From Gammaproteobacteria bacterium RIFCSPHIGHO2_12_FULL_36_30 (GTDB taxonomy: Bacteria; Pseudomonadota; Gammaproteobacteria; Coxiellales; Coxiellaceae): a stretch of 64,000 bases of DNA. Below, in pieces: positions 17,891-26,892 of this stretch (its first letter is position 1; each line of letters starts with the position of its first letter). The stretch spans positions 1 through 64,000 of the forward strand of contig MGXU01000007.1 of the NCBI GenBank assembly GCA_001801815.1, in the 5' to 3' direction. The position numbers and the translations under genes were made by a program. Below the pieces are notes generated by a model, which made no database searches, was not told where the DNA came from, and saw only the letters and a list, made by a program, of their open reading frames with translations.

Positions 17891-18352
17891 CGTGACTCAC
17901 CTTGAAATTATTTTTACGAAACCCGGTGTTGGAAGTGCGAATGATACATAATAGCACTTTATGCACTTTCACCCACTTTTCTACGATTCACTTCGAGACA
18001 TTCTACAATAAAAACTACCATGTTAATGTACAACTGTGATTTTATTTTACTGATACACTAAATGGGTTATCGCGCCACTGCGAGAAATTCAATGACAGAC
18101 ATTTTTGAAATTAAGACTGCTACGATAAATAAAAAATCTGTGCGTGGAAAAAGTGTGGAGCAGAAAATTAAGTGAAGACTTATTCACTTCTTAAGGTAAT
18201 TTCTCCAACAGGTCGTTGGAGATTTATGTGATATGCCAAAATCATGTCGTTACTAAAACTGCATCAGCTTTTCGTTTTCTTTTTGGTTCGATTGTAATAG
18301 TATAAATTTTTATTTTCTAAAATTATTCAGCATGACTTTTTGACGAGGCATT
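17891..18352. other. Non-coding gap of 462 bases between divergent genes
   Basis: No credible open frame. It separates the beta-lactamase-like gene (minus) from the pentapeptide gene (plus) and must hold both promoters. The one clear structure is a short perfect hairpin at 18202-18222. An AT-rich AGTATAAAT near 18300 may be the -10 region of the pentapeptide gene, but no -35 is convincing. Confidence 0.5.
18202..18222. other. Perfect 8-bp stem-loop in the intergenic gap
   Basis: TCTCCAAC, a five-base loop (AGGTC) and GTTGGAGA form a perfect stem. The tail is ATTTATG in the plus direction and AATTACC in the minus direction, so it does not look like a complete terminator. It could be a small transcript's end, a leader structure or an operator. 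Confidence 0.35.
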
Positions 18353-18841
18353 ATGAGAAAAATTACACATTTGTTTTTAATCGCAATAATTTTCTCATCA
18401 GCAGCATGTGCTAATACATATAATCCAACACAACTGCAACAGTTTCAAACAACCGGCTCTTGTCCAGGTTGTGATTTGACGGATTATAATTATCTTAATG
18501 TTAATGCTGGAGTTGAAACGCCATTTGACTTACAAGGCGCTAACTTATCTGGTACCACAATGCAAACGGTAAATAACACACTATCGAATTTCTCTGATGC
18601 AACAGGTATAGGAACAGCTTTTTTGGGATGTTATTCGCAAACTAACTTTAAAAACGCAGTTTTAATTAACGCTGGCTTTGAATATACAGATTTGACTTAT
18701 TCAAATTTTACTGGCGCTAATGTTACGGGTGCGGATTTTTCGAATGCAGATCTTTATGGAGCAAAAGGTATTAATTTGTCTGAAGCGTCTTCTGTTTGTA
18801 ATGCGATATTGCCGGATGGCTCCACAGGAGCATGCAGTTAA
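18353..18841 (+). CDS. Secreted pentapeptide-repeat protein
   Basis: 162 residues: a signal peptide ending near Cys19-Ala20, then a CPGC motif (residues 37-40) and a chain of A(D/N)LxX-type pentapeptides (LQGANLSG, ANVTGADFSNADLYGA). These should form a short right-handed beta-helix in the periplasm or outside the cell. The SCPGCDLTD opening is common in exported pentapeptide proteins. Their functions are mostly unknown. The repeats are partly degenerate in the middle. GAGG precedes the ATG. It stands alone, with gaps on both sides. Confidence 0.85.
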   Translation: MRKITHLFLIAIIFSSAACANTYNPTQLQQFQTTGSCPGCDLTDYNYLNVNAGVETPFDLQGANLSGTTMQTVNNTLSNFSDATGIGTAFLGCYSQTNFKNAVLINAGFEYTDLTYSNFTGANVTGADFSNADLYGAKGINLSEASSVCNAILPDGSTGACS

Positions 18842-19088
18842 CAAAAAGTTACATTTATTTTTTAGCAAGATATTTACTGACATAAATATTCATTGTTTTC
18901 TCTGCCAGGCTGTGCGCTGTGCTTCCGTTTTTTCTTCTTGTATTGAATTACTTTTTTAACGTTAGAATCCAATGGATTTTTTAAATCATTATCAAGCGTG
19001 CAGTATCTTGCGTGAAGTGCGACAAAACCCCGCTCTAATTGGTTCCGTCTCAATTCGTAGTTAATTAATTTTTCTTTAGCGTTAGATT

Positions 19089-19925
19089 TTATTCATGAAA
19101 TCGATAAGTAAAACCGAGTTGCATAATATTGTCATCTAACTGAACCGCATGTGTGGAGTGGTAACTATTATATGGCGCTCCACCTAATACTCCTGAGCTT
19201 CCCATCGAAGATGAAGGTAACGCTACGAATAAATACTCTATCATGATGTGCCAGCGTGTAGCCAAAGCGTACTCAGTTCCCGCGCCAACAGTCCAGCCAT
19301 AGACTGTATTGTTCAATGATCCATTTTCATAATAATCCAAATTATGTTGGGTGATATTTTGTGAGTATTGTTGACATGCAATCGCTAAGCCGCCGGTGAT
19401 GTAAGGAAGAAAAGCGTGTATTGCATAACCCAATCTTGGGCGCACAGTTACCAACCAGTTAAGCGCATAGGATGATGTCAGCGTGTAAGTATTACTGCTT
19501 GGCGCAGGACCTGTGACAACACCAGTAGAATCTGTTGTATTTCCCCCGAGATAATCTACGTTAACTATGATGCCAGGTACCCAATGTTTGACTTGATAGT
19601 TATAACCAATCCGCGCACCACCTAAAAAGCTTTGCGGCTGAAGTGGCTTATTACCAAATGGCGTCAGGAATGTGTCATCTCCCGTTCCGTCCGTGAGCCA
19701 GTCACCAAGGAGTGTGATGTGTTGATTTGCTTCACCCCAGCCAACGCCAATGTTTGCGCCGACATAGAAGCCACGCCATGAGCTTGGTGTTTCAGCATGC
19801 GTTGAATGATTAGCAAAAATGATGGGAGTTGTGGCAATGCCAGCGAACAGGATCAGTAGGCGAATACGACACATCGTGATTCGACAAATGATTTTCTGTA
19901 GATATCTTGCGACAAAATAGTTCAT
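19089..19925 (-). CDS. Outer-membrane beta-barrel protein (Omp25/OmpA-like 8-stranded porin family)
   Basis: A 278-residue protein with a signal-type hydrophobic segment (RLLILFAGIATTPIIFA, near residues 20-37). WRGFYVGANIGVGWG follows as the first strand of an OMP_b-brl-type barrel, with alternating hydrophobic strands to a C-terminal LGFTYRFHE, an aromatic near-terminal residue as expected for BAM insertion. I use the ATG at 19925; a TTG start 33 bases earlier is unlikely. A shorter start at 19874 (MCRIRLL) would make a more classical signal peptide. Probable surface or structural protein. Confidence 0.8.
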   Translation of the reverse strand: MNYFVARYLQKIICRITMCRIRLLILFAGIATTPIIFANHSTHAETPSSWRGFYVGANIGVGWGEANQHITLLGDWLTDGTGDDTFLTPFGNKPLQPQSFLGGARIGYNYQVKHWVPGIIVNVDYLGGNTTDSTGVVTGPAPSSNTYTLTSSYALNWLVTVRPRLGYAIHAFLPYITGGLAIACQQYSQNITQHNLDYYENGSLNNTVYGWTVGAGTEYALATRWHIMIEYLFVALPSSSMGSSGVLGGAPYNSYHSTHAVQLDDNIMQLGFTYRFHE

Positions 19926-20102
19926 AGCAGTGCCATTCCTTTGGCTCGTTAATAACAACCTCAGTTAGATAGATATTATGGATTTATTTTTGGTGATTAC
20001 GCTACTTATTTTTGTATCAGTGGAAATATTATCCAGCATTATGGACAAAAAGGTTTCTGGAATTGTTGTGCGAGTCTGTCAAAGCAGTGTTAGATCAAAC
20101 AA

Positions 20103-21992
20103 TCAAAAAAGAATATACGATTTAATTGTATGCTTAATTTTACAGATCTCGTTCAACAAAGATTTATCATATGTCATATCAATATCGCTGATGACATAAC
20201 CAATATTATCTTTTGTTTTTAAATATTGACCCAATAAATTAACATGGTGATTCGCCAACACTTGATTGATCTGCGCTAAAATTCCAGGAACATTATCGTG
20301 CAAATGAATTAGTCGATGCGTATTATTTAATTTCGATAATTGTATATTCGGAAAATTAACGCTTTGCATCGAATCACCTGTATTCACATAATCAATAATG
20401 CGTCGCGCTACAAATTCACCAATATTAAATTGCGCTTCTTCTGTATTCCCACCAATATGCGGTGTTAAAATAACATTTGAAAAATCACGCAATGGTGTAA
20501 TAAATTCTTCTTGAGTTTGAATTGGTTCGTGTGGAAAAACATCAATCGCAGCGCCTAATATTTTACCGTTTTTTAACGCGTTAACTAATGCGTCCACATT
20601 CACCACATTGCCACGACTTAAATTAATAAAGACAACATTCTTTTTCATTTGTTGAAATTGTGCATGATCAATCATATTTTCATTTTGTTTTCGACCGTCA
20701 ACATGAACGCTCACGATGTCTGATAATTGTAATAATTCATCTAAGCTATGACATTTTTTTGAATTACCCAATTGAAGTTTTTCCATTACATCATAATAAA
20801 AAACTTGCATGCCTAACGATTCTGCGATAACTGATAATTGCGATCCTATATTTCCATAACCAATAATGCCCAGTTTTTTTCCACGCACTTCATGACAATC
20901 ATTTGCTGATTTATCCCACAATCCGTTATGCAAACTTAAATTTTTGCTGGCTATTTTGCGCATTAACATAATAATTTCACCAATCACCATTTCAACAACA
21001 CTGCGTGTATTGCTATACGGTGCATTAAAAACACATACACCATTTTTAGTTGCAGTTTCTAAATCAATTTGATTTATGCCAACACAAAATGCGCCGACAC
21101 ACATTAAATTTTTAGCACTCATTAATATTTTTTTAGAAATAATTGTTTTAGAGCGAATTCCTAAAACATTCACATCTTGAATTTTCTCGCATAATTCTAC
21201 TTCATTTAAACTACCTTTAAATGTCTCAACACTAAAACCCTCGTTTTCTAGAAGCTTAACGCCGCAAGAATGTATATTTTCCAACAGCAAAATTTTAATT
21301 TGATTGCGTGGCATCGAAGTTGATTGTGGATAATCATTCATATATAAATACTCATCAAAATTTTTAAGAATGTGATCTGCTTTCGCAGTAACTTTTTCAC
21401 GACGCACATTTTCAGTAAAGGCAAAAAAAACATGTGCGGCATTTGCTTTTCGAATTTCGTAATCTGTTATGCCATCCCCTATCACACAAACTTCGCCCGT
21501 TAAATGTAAACTTTTAACAAGTTTAACCTTGCCTTGATTTTGTGATAATGGATTATTATCATCTAAGCCAATTACATTTCCTTGCGCATCAAAATGAAAT
21601 GTATTTGCAAAAACATGTTCGTCTTTTATTCCAAATTGTTTTACAACCGGAATAATATATTCTTTAAATCCGCTAGAAACGATATAAATATGATCAGAAA
21701 ATTTTTTTAAGAATGGCGCATTTTGCAGAAATGAATTTGTAATTTGGTTTTTTAACTGATTAATTAATTTTTCTATATGTTTTTTATTTGCTTTTAATAA
21801 CGTTAAACGACGCGTTAAACTCTCGTTTAATGGAATACGACCATCCATACCACCACTGGTAATTTCGCGAATTTCATTTACAATTTTCTCACGTTGTGGA
21901 TGATTTTCTAATGCAATAATTGCCAATTCATCCAACGCCTCTGTTTGAATAAATGTGCTATCAAAATCTATAATTAATGTTTTGTTTTTCAT
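20103..21992 (-). CDS. Fused phosphoserine phosphatase / D-3-phosphoglycerate dehydrogenase (SerB-SerA)
   Basis: 629 residues joining the last and first enzymes of serine biosynthesis. Residues 1-215 are a HAD phosphatase: nucleophile D9-F-D11-S-T, VSSGF at 105-109, Lys near 155 and GDGITDYE at 172-179. Residues 230-545 are a phosphoglycerate dehydrogenase with GYGNIG at 378-383, a NLSRGNVV Arg motif, a DVFPHEP Glu motif and the TPHIGG His. Residues about 560-629 are an ACT domain (DNVPGILAQIN), which often gives serine feedback control. No internal stop or start suggests two proteins. No serC lies nearby. The fusion is rare compared with separate serA and serB. Confidence 0.9.
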   Translation of the reverse strand: MKNKTLIIDFDSTFIQTEALDELAIIALENHPQREKIVNEIREITSGGMDGRIPLNESLTRRLTLLKANKKHIEKLINQLKNQITNSFLQNAPFLKKFSDHIYIVSSGFKEYIIPVVKQFGIKDEHVFANTFHFDAQGNVIGLDDNNPLSQNQGKVKLVKSLHLTGEVCVIGDGITDYEIRKANAAHVFFAFTENVRREKVTAKADHILKNFDEYLYMNDYPQSTSMPRNQIKILLLENIHSCGVKLLENEGFSVETFKGSLNEVELCEKIQDVNVLGIRSKTIISKKILMSAKNLMCVGAFCVGINQIDLETATKNGVCVFNAPYSNTRSVVEMVIGEIIMLMRKIASKNLSLHNGLWDKSANDCHEVRGKKLGIIGYGNIGSQLSVIAESLGMQVFYYDVMEKLQLGNSKKCHSLDELLQLSDIVSVHVDGRKQNENMIDHAQFQQMKKNVVFINLSRGNVVNVDALVNALKNGKILGAAIDVFPHEPIQTQEEFITPLRDFSNVILTPHIGGNTEEAQFNIGEFVARRIIDYVNTGDSMQSVNFPNIQLSKLNNTHRLIHLHDNVPGILAQINQVLANHHVNLLGQYLKTKDNIGYVISDIDMTYDKSLLNEICKIKHTIKSYILF

Positions 21993-22083
21993 GTATTTTA
22001 TTAAATGATTATCTTAAATTAATTTGACTATTCTGCAGATTTCGCCAACCATATACAATATTATTAATGCGGAGAATGAATAT

Positions 22084-22797
22084 ATGTCCGATTTCCAAAA
22101 TAATTGGACAGAGTCAGCGCATCGCACACGAAAATTATTGTCTGAATTTATTGGTGTGTTTGGTCTTACTTTCATTTTATCAGGCGGTGCAGCGCTATTA
22201 AGTCATTATGGAAAAGGAACGCCCATTGTCATGGTGACATTGTTGTCACTTGTTTCTGCGCTTTGGTTAGTGTGTGCAGTTTTCTTTTTAGGCGATATTT
22301 CAGCGCATTTTAATCCCGCAATAACATTAGCATTTGCTTTGCGTGGTGATATGAAATGGAAATTGGCAACTCTATATTTTTTTATGCAATTTTTTGCTGC
22401 AGCAGTTGGATCTTACGCAGCGCTTTTCTTATTCGGCGATCATGGAAATTTAGCGGCAACCATTCCGCATGCAGGACATACATGGGGTACCGTTGGTTTT
22501 GAAGCGATTATTACTTTTGGACTAGTGTTGATGGTGTTAGCAATGGCGCATGGTCCAAAATTATCCGGACAATATATTCCATTTGCAGTGGGTGCTTATG
22601 TTCTTGCATGGGGAACGATGGGTGGTTTATTTGATGGCGCTTCGATGAATCCTGCGCGCACTTTTGGTCCTGATTTAGCGATCAATAATTTATCCACTTG
22701 TTGGATTTATATTTTAGGTCCTTGTCTTGGTGCAATTATTGCAGTGGGTGCTGCACATGTGTTGCGTGGTTCATCCAAAAAACAGCAATGCATTTAA
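22084..22797 (+). CDS. Aquaporin (MIP family channel)
   Basis: 237 residues, six membrane helices and both half-helix motifs: HFNPAITLAFAL near residue 75 and SMNPARTFGPDL near residue 190. The conserved Arg after the second NPA and a small, water-type pore composition suggest an AqpZ-like water channel rather than a glycerol facilitator. An unusual feature is the N-terminal GLTFILSGGAALL in place of the typical GTFxLVxxGCG. The ATG at 22084 is chosen because GGAG lies nine bases upstream; a TTG start at 22024 is improbable. Confidence 0.88.
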   Translation: MSDFQNNWTESAHRTRKLLSEFIGVFGLTFILSGGAALLSHYGKGTPIVMVTLLSLVSALWLVCAVFFLGDISAHFNPAITLAFALRGDMKWKLATLYFFMQFFAAAVGSYAALFLFGDHGNLAATIPHAGHTWGTVGFEAIITFGLVLMVLAMAHGPKLSGQYIPFAVGAYVLAWGTMGGLFDGASMNPARTFGPDLAINNLSTCWIYILGPCLGAIIAVGAAHVLRGSSKKQQCI

Positions 22798-22837
22798 TCC
22801 TGCTGGTCGTTTCCTGATGACATGCAGTTTGACTTTT

Positions 22838-22852
22838 ATGACATAATGTCAT
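22838..22852. promoter_or_regulatory. 15-bp palindrome upstream of the phosphate transporter
   Basis: ATGACAT-a-ATGTCAT is a perfect 7-1-7 palindrome whose right half ends 36 bases before the PiT ATG. The heptamer CATGCAG occurs twice around it, at 22821 and 22851. The spacing suits an operator overlapping the promoter. It only loosely resembles a Pho box (CTGTCAT half sites), so the regulator is unknown. Confidence 0.45.
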
Positions 22853-22888
22853 GCAGCGAACCAGAAGATTTTGGACGGGCTTTTCAAT

Positions 22889-23875
22889 ATGGAAACACAT
22901 TTCGCATTTATTTTATTTGTTATTTTATTGGCATTGATATTTGATTTTACCAATGGATTTCATGACGCTGGCAATTCCATCGCAACCATCGTAGCAACAA
23001 AAGTACTAACGCCATTACAAGCAGTAATTTGGGCTGCATTTTTTAATTTTATTGCATTTTTATTTTTTAAATTATCAGTTGCGAGCACAATTGGGTCAGG
23101 ATTAATTCATGTGGATTATGTCAGTCCGTATCTTATTTTTTCTGCTGTTGTGAGTGCTATTATCTGGAATATGTTAACTTGGTATTATGGTTTACCATCT
23201 AGTTCATCACATGCATTGATTGGTGGATTGGCTGGTGCCGCACTTGGAAAAGGCGGCATACATGCGCTGAGATTATCGGGCTTTACGAAAGTCATTGTTG
23301 CCATTATTTTATCTCCGTTAATTGGAATGTTGATTGGATTTGTGCTCACCGTTATTGTCAATAAATTTACGCGCAAAAATACGCAAGCAACAAATCATCG
23401 CTGGTTTAAGCACATTCAACTCATTTCTTCAGCGGCGTTGAGTCTAACGCATGGTGGAAATGATGCGCAAAAAACAATGGGAATTATTGCAATATTATTG
23501 TATTCAAGTTCGATGCTGGGCAATCATTTTTATATTCCTTTTTGGGTTGTCATTTCTTGTCAAGCGGTCATTGCATTGGGCACATTAATGGGCGGTTGGC
23601 GCATCGTACACACGATGGGAAAAAAGATCGCACAACTAAATACACTGCGAGGCACTTGTGCAGAAGCAGGTGCTGCTATTGTCATTTTTGCTGCAACAGA
23701 TTTTGGTGTGCCCATTTCAACAACACAAACTGTGACAGGATCGATTGCGGGAGTTGGTCTGTCAAAAAGTTTTTTTGGAGTGCATTGGCCAACGATGAAT
23801 AAAATATTTCTCACGTGGGTTGTCACCATTCCTGTGACTGGATTGATTGCTGCAGGGATTGTGATATTAAAGTAA
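22889..23875 (+). CDS. PiT-family inorganic phosphate transporter
   Basis: A 328-residue inner-membrane protein with about ten hydrophobic segments and both halves of the PHO-4/PiT signature: DFTNGFHDAGNSIA near the N-terminus and LTHGGNDAQKTMG in the middle. These define low-affinity metal-phosphate/H+ or Na+ symport. At about 330 residues it is the short form of the family, lacking the long central loop of E. coli PitA. The ATG at 22889 is preferred over a TTG at 22871. No PhoU-like partner gene (DUF47) is adjacent, which is slightly unusual for short PiT proteins. Confidence 0.9.
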   Translation: METHFAFILFVILLALIFDFTNGFHDAGNSIATIVATKVLTPLQAVIWAAFFNFIAFLFFKLSVASTIGSGLIHVDYVSPYLIFSAVVSAIIWNMLTWYYGLPSSSSHALIGGLAGAALGKGGIHALRLSGFTKVIVAIILSPLIGMLIGFVLTVIVNKFTRKNTQATNHRWFKHIQLISSAALSLTHGGNDAQKTMGIIAILLYSSSMLGNHFYIPFWVVISCQAVIALGTLMGGWRIVHTMGKKIAQLNTLRGTCAEAGAAIVIFAATDFGVPISTTQTVTGSIAGVGLSKSFFGVHWPTMNKIFLTWVVTIPVTGLIAAGIVILK

Positions 23876-23894
23876 GCTGTAAGCACTTAAAATT

Positions 23895-24317
23895 TTATAC
23901 ATGCACATTATTTTTTATCAAAAATTTTATAAATTCATGCTGCGATAATGGCATAACATCTTTTTGAATTTTAGTATTAATTAATGCGGCAACATGTTTG
24001 TCTAGATGTTCATGCAGTAAACCACTCATATGTGATGATGCAATTAAAATAAGATGTTGATAAACGTTTTGATTTCTGCCCTGATTTAATGTGTGTGCGA
24101 TTTCTCTGGCAAAATCATTCATCTCAACTGTTTTTGGATCAGTGTGAGGCGAATAAGAACCACCAGATGTACCATCTGCTTGATAATGTCCTGCTTTATC
24201 TGTCGCTACGTTATTTTCAACATGATTCATTTCTTTTATCAGTGTGATTTCTTCTACACTTTTATCCAAACGATAAATGCGGCATGAATTTGAATTTGCA
24301 GTTACTATCCAAGTCAT
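23895..24317 (-). CDS. Host-attachment family protein (PF10116 type)
   Basis: 140 residues. It opens with TWIVTANSNSCRIY and has a variable Gly/Asp-rich middle and a helical end (HLILIASSHMSGLLHEHL), matching the 'protein required for attachment to host cells' family first named from Agrobacterium. The fold is related to archaeal release-factor/RNase-like domains; the actual biochemical role is unproven, so a surface function should not be assumed. There is no signal peptide. GAGGG precedes the ATG. It converges on the PiT gene with 19 bases between the stops. Confidence 0.8.
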   Translation of the reverse strand: MTWIVTANSNSCRIYRLDKSVEEITLIKEMNHVENNVATDKAGHYQADGTSGGSYSPHTDPKTVEMNDFAREIAHTLNQGRNQNVYQHLILIASSHMSGLLHEHLDKHVAALINTKIQKDVMPLSQHEFIKFLIKNNVHV

Positions 24318-24356
24318 AAAACCCTCGTTGTTATGTTTTCTTAAAAAATAAAATTA

Positions 24357-25424
24357 TTAAATCCATTTTTTCTTGCGAAAATAAATTACCATAAACGTAA
24401 TACTCGCAACCATCATTGCTGCAACACTACCAAATCCCCAATGTGATTTCATAAGTGGAATATTTGGCAAATTCATTCCATAAATACTTGCGAGCGCAGT
24501 AATTGGAATAAAAATAGTTGTGATAATGGTTAACGTTTTCATAATTTCATTCATGCGAATGGTTAATCCGGATAAATACATATCAAGCATGCTAGATAAC
24601 ATATCGCGAAATGTTTCGATCGTGTCAATTGCTTGCATTGTATGATCATATACGTCGCGTAAATAAACACGCGTATTTTTTGTAATTAATATTTCTTCTG
24701 CATATAACAAATGACTAATTGCTTCACGCATCGGCCAAATTGCTTTTCGCAAAACTAATATTTGACGTTTTAATCGATAAATTGTGCGTGCGTTTTGTGG
24801 TGTTGGCGATGAAATGATGCGTGATTCAACGGTTTCAATTTGCTCGCCCAAACCTTCGAGCACAATAAAATATTCATCAACAATCGCATCAATTAATCGA
24901 TACGCCAAATAATCTATCGTTTGTTGACGCAACCTTTGATCACCTGACATTTGTAATTTTTCTAGAATAGGATTAAAAATATTTGTGCCTGATTCGAGAA
25001 AAGATAAAACAAATTTTTTCCCAACAATAATGCTAACTTGTTCAACAGAAAAAATTAATTTTTTACTATTCCAATTTAAAATTTTTAAAGTAATAAATAA
25101 ATAATTTTCAAACTCTTCCACTTTTGGACGTTGCTCTACATTTAAAATATCTTCAACCGTGAGTGGGTGAATCGTAAATTTTTCAGTGATATTTTTAATA
25201 CGGTCCACATCAGATAAACCATCAATACTAATCCACATCATTTGTTCTGAACTTTGTGCTGCTGTGATTTGATCTATTGACGCATCCGCTATAACTTGAC
25301 AATGATTCGCATCAAACGTCGTTAATGTTACGACCATTTTTTTATCTTTTTGAGTTCCAGTATAAATGGCAGTCCCAGGCGCCTGCCCTGCTTTTTTCAC
25401 CCGCTGCTGTAAATCGTCAAACAT
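24357..25424 (-). CDS. corA: CorA-type magnesium/cobalt transporter
   Basis: 355 residues: a large N-terminal cytoplasmic funnel domain rich in helices, then two C-terminal membrane helices. The signature YGMN lies at the end of the first helix (near residue 318), followed by the acidic-poor loop NLPNIPLMKS and a Lys-rich tail (RKKKWI). This is the complete CorA layout for Mg2+ uptake as a pentamer. AGGAG precedes the ATG. It is divergent from the Dus gene; the 68-base gap between them contains an inverted repeat. Confidence 0.92.
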   Translation of the reverse strand: MFDDLQQRVKKAGQAPGTAIYTGTQKDKKMVVTLTTFDANHCQVIADASIDQITAAQSSEQMMWISIDGLSDVDRIKNITEKFTIHPLTVEDILNVEQRPKVEEFENYLFITLKILNWNSKKLIFSVEQVSIIVGKKFVLSFLESGTNIFNPILEKLQMSGDQRLRQQTIDYLAYRLIDAIVDEYFIVLEGLGEQIETVESRIISSPTPQNARTIYRLKRQILVLRKAIWPMREAISHLLYAEEILITKNTRVYLRDVYDHTMQAIDTIETFRDMLSSMLDMYLSGLTIRMNEIMKTLTIITTIFIPITALASIYGMNLPNIPLMKSHWGFGSVAAMMVASITFMVIYFRKKKWI

Positions 25425-25451
25425 GGATTTCTCCTATTGTTTGGGTATATT

Positions 25452-25478
25452 ATCGCTTACCAAAGATTGAAAAGCGAT
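25452..25478. promoter_or_regulatory. Inverted repeat between corA and dus
   Basis: ATCGCTT, 13 bases, AAGCGAT: a perfect 7-bp inverted repeat in the 68-base divergent region, ending 14 bases before the dus ATG. A TATATTAT motif just to its left may be a -10. It could be an operator or a leader hairpin; weakly supported. Confidence 0.3.
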
Positions 25479-25492
25479 GAGTACAGAACCGC

Positions 25493-26464
25493 ATGTTAAA
25501 ATCATTAATCATCGGAAAAAAAACTTTTGCGAGCAATTTAATTCAAGCACCACTAGCGGGCGTGAGTTGTGCACCATTTCGTGAATTAGTTTGGCAATTT
25601 GGTGGCATTGCTTATTGCTGTACTGAAATGTTATCTGCATTACATATTGCAAATGGAATTGATCGCAGTCCACGTTATCAAGCGCGATCATCAATTGAAA
25701 AAAATTTATGTTGGCAATTATCTAGCAATAAACCAGATATTTTGGCACGCGCAAGTGAATATGCAATTAAAAATAATGCGAATATTTTAGATTTAAATTG
25801 CGGATGTCCACAACCTAAAATTCGAAAAAAAGGATGTGGCAGTCAATTATTAAGTGATGAAAAAAAATTATCACAATTAATTAATGCAATGAAGCAAGAT
25901 AATGTAACGCCGATTACAGTGAAAATGCGCATTGATGCAGGACACGGTGAATTTTGTGAAATTGCTGTTGCAAAAATGTTAGAAGAAGCTGGTGCGAATG
26001 CAATTATTATTCATGGTCGACATTGGACGCATGATTATGATATCGCTTGTCAACTTGATGCAATTGCAAAAGTAGTTGCGAGTGTAAAAATTCCCGTGAT
26101 TGGAAATGGCGATATTAATAACGCAACATCATTAAATAATTTTTTTGAAAAAACAAATTGCGCGGGATTTATGATTGGCAGAGCGAGTGTTGGACAACCT
26201 TGGTTGTTTCAACAAATTACTTCTGCATTATCAGGCAAAACATTTCAACCACCTGCATCATCTGAAATAGGAAAATTATTTCTGCAGCACATTAATGGAT
26301 TAATTGCATTTGACGGCGAGCGTAATGCAATTTTTCAATCACGTAAATTCGGAAAATATTATGCTCGTAATTTAAAAAATAAAAATGAATTTCTGTCAAA
26401 ATTATATGAAATTCATTCTTTTTTATTGCTTGAAAAAATAGTAAAAGATTATTTTAATCCTTAA
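25493..26464 (+). CDS. tRNA-dihydrouridine synthase (Dus family)
   Basis: 323 residues with the FMN-binding TIM barrel and C-terminal helical domain of Dus enzymes, which reduce uridines in tRNA D-loops using NADPH. Visible motifs are APLAGVSCAPFR at the N-terminus, the catalytic Cys in NCGCP (C105), the KMR segment, HGRHWTHDYD and the phosphate-binding GNGDI/GRAS motifs. It does not clearly assign to DusA, B or C. A Cys replaces the usual residue in the GxGSxLL loop (GCGSQLL). Its 3' end overlaps the convergent DUF1622 gene by 11 bases. Confidence 0.88.
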   Translation: MLKSLIIGKKTFASNLIQAPLAGVSCAPFRELVWQFGGIAYCCTEMLSALHIANGIDRSPRYQARSSIEKNLCWQLSSNKPDILARASEYAIKNNANILDLNCGCPQPKIRKKGCGSQLLSDEKKLSQLINAMKQDNVTPITVKMRIDAGHGEFCEIAVAKMLEEAGANAIIIHGRHWTHDYDIACQLDAIAKVVASVKIPVIGNGDINNATSLNNFFEKTNCAGFMIGRASVGQPWLFQQITSALSGKTFQPPASSEIGKLFLQHINGLIAFDGERNAIFQSRKFGKYYARNLKNKNEFLSKLYEIHSFLLLEKIVKDYFNP

Positions 26465-26864
26465 TATCTACACCTGATCCTGGAATGTCAGATAATTCTT
26501 TTATTTCTTTATGCAGCGAATAATTTAAAATAATTCTAATAATCACTAAAACGCCTAAGATACCTAAAGATTGAAAATTTGGTGCAATGGTTGTTTCAAT
26601 TACATCACTCGCAATAAAAAATTCTAAACCCAGCATAATGATTCGTGCAAAATCAAGACGAATTGTTCTTAAGTTTATTTTATTCACAAAACGATATATC
26701 GCATAGCGATATATTGCGATGATAGCGCCAATCAAGATTGCGATTGTCCCAAATGTTGAAATAATCAGCTTAACAATCACAAAAAAATGTTTTAGATATT
26801 CTCCAATGATCAATAGCGGCGGAGCAACTTGATTCATATTGGCAAGATCGTGAAATGCGCTCAT
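26454..26864 (-). CDS. DUF1622 family membrane protein
   Basis: 136 residues with three hydrophobic helices and the conserved RLDFARIIMLGLEFFIASD segment followed by QSLGILGVLVIIRIILNY, diagnostic of DUF1622. The function of this family is unknown. The ATG at 26864 is chosen because AAGGAT lies six bases upstream; a TTG 18 bases earlier is in frame. It is the last gene in the ugd-GT minus-strand run and overlaps the dus stop by 11 bases. Confidence 0.8.
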   Translation of the reverse strand: MSAFHDLANMNQVAPPLLIIGEYLKHFFVIVKLIISTFGTIAILIGAIIAIYRYAIYRFVNKINLRTIRLDFARIIMLGLEFFIASDVIETTIAPNFQSLGILGVLVIIRIILNYSLHKEIKELSDIPGSGVDIKD

Positions 26865-26892
26865 TGGAATATCCTTATGCAAATTACCAAAA

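Noticed and set aside
19978-20199. Plus-strand 73-codon frame between the barrel and SerB-SerA genes
   Set aside because: Half overlaps the serB-serA 3' end; hydrophobic start but no ribosome site, so likely chance.
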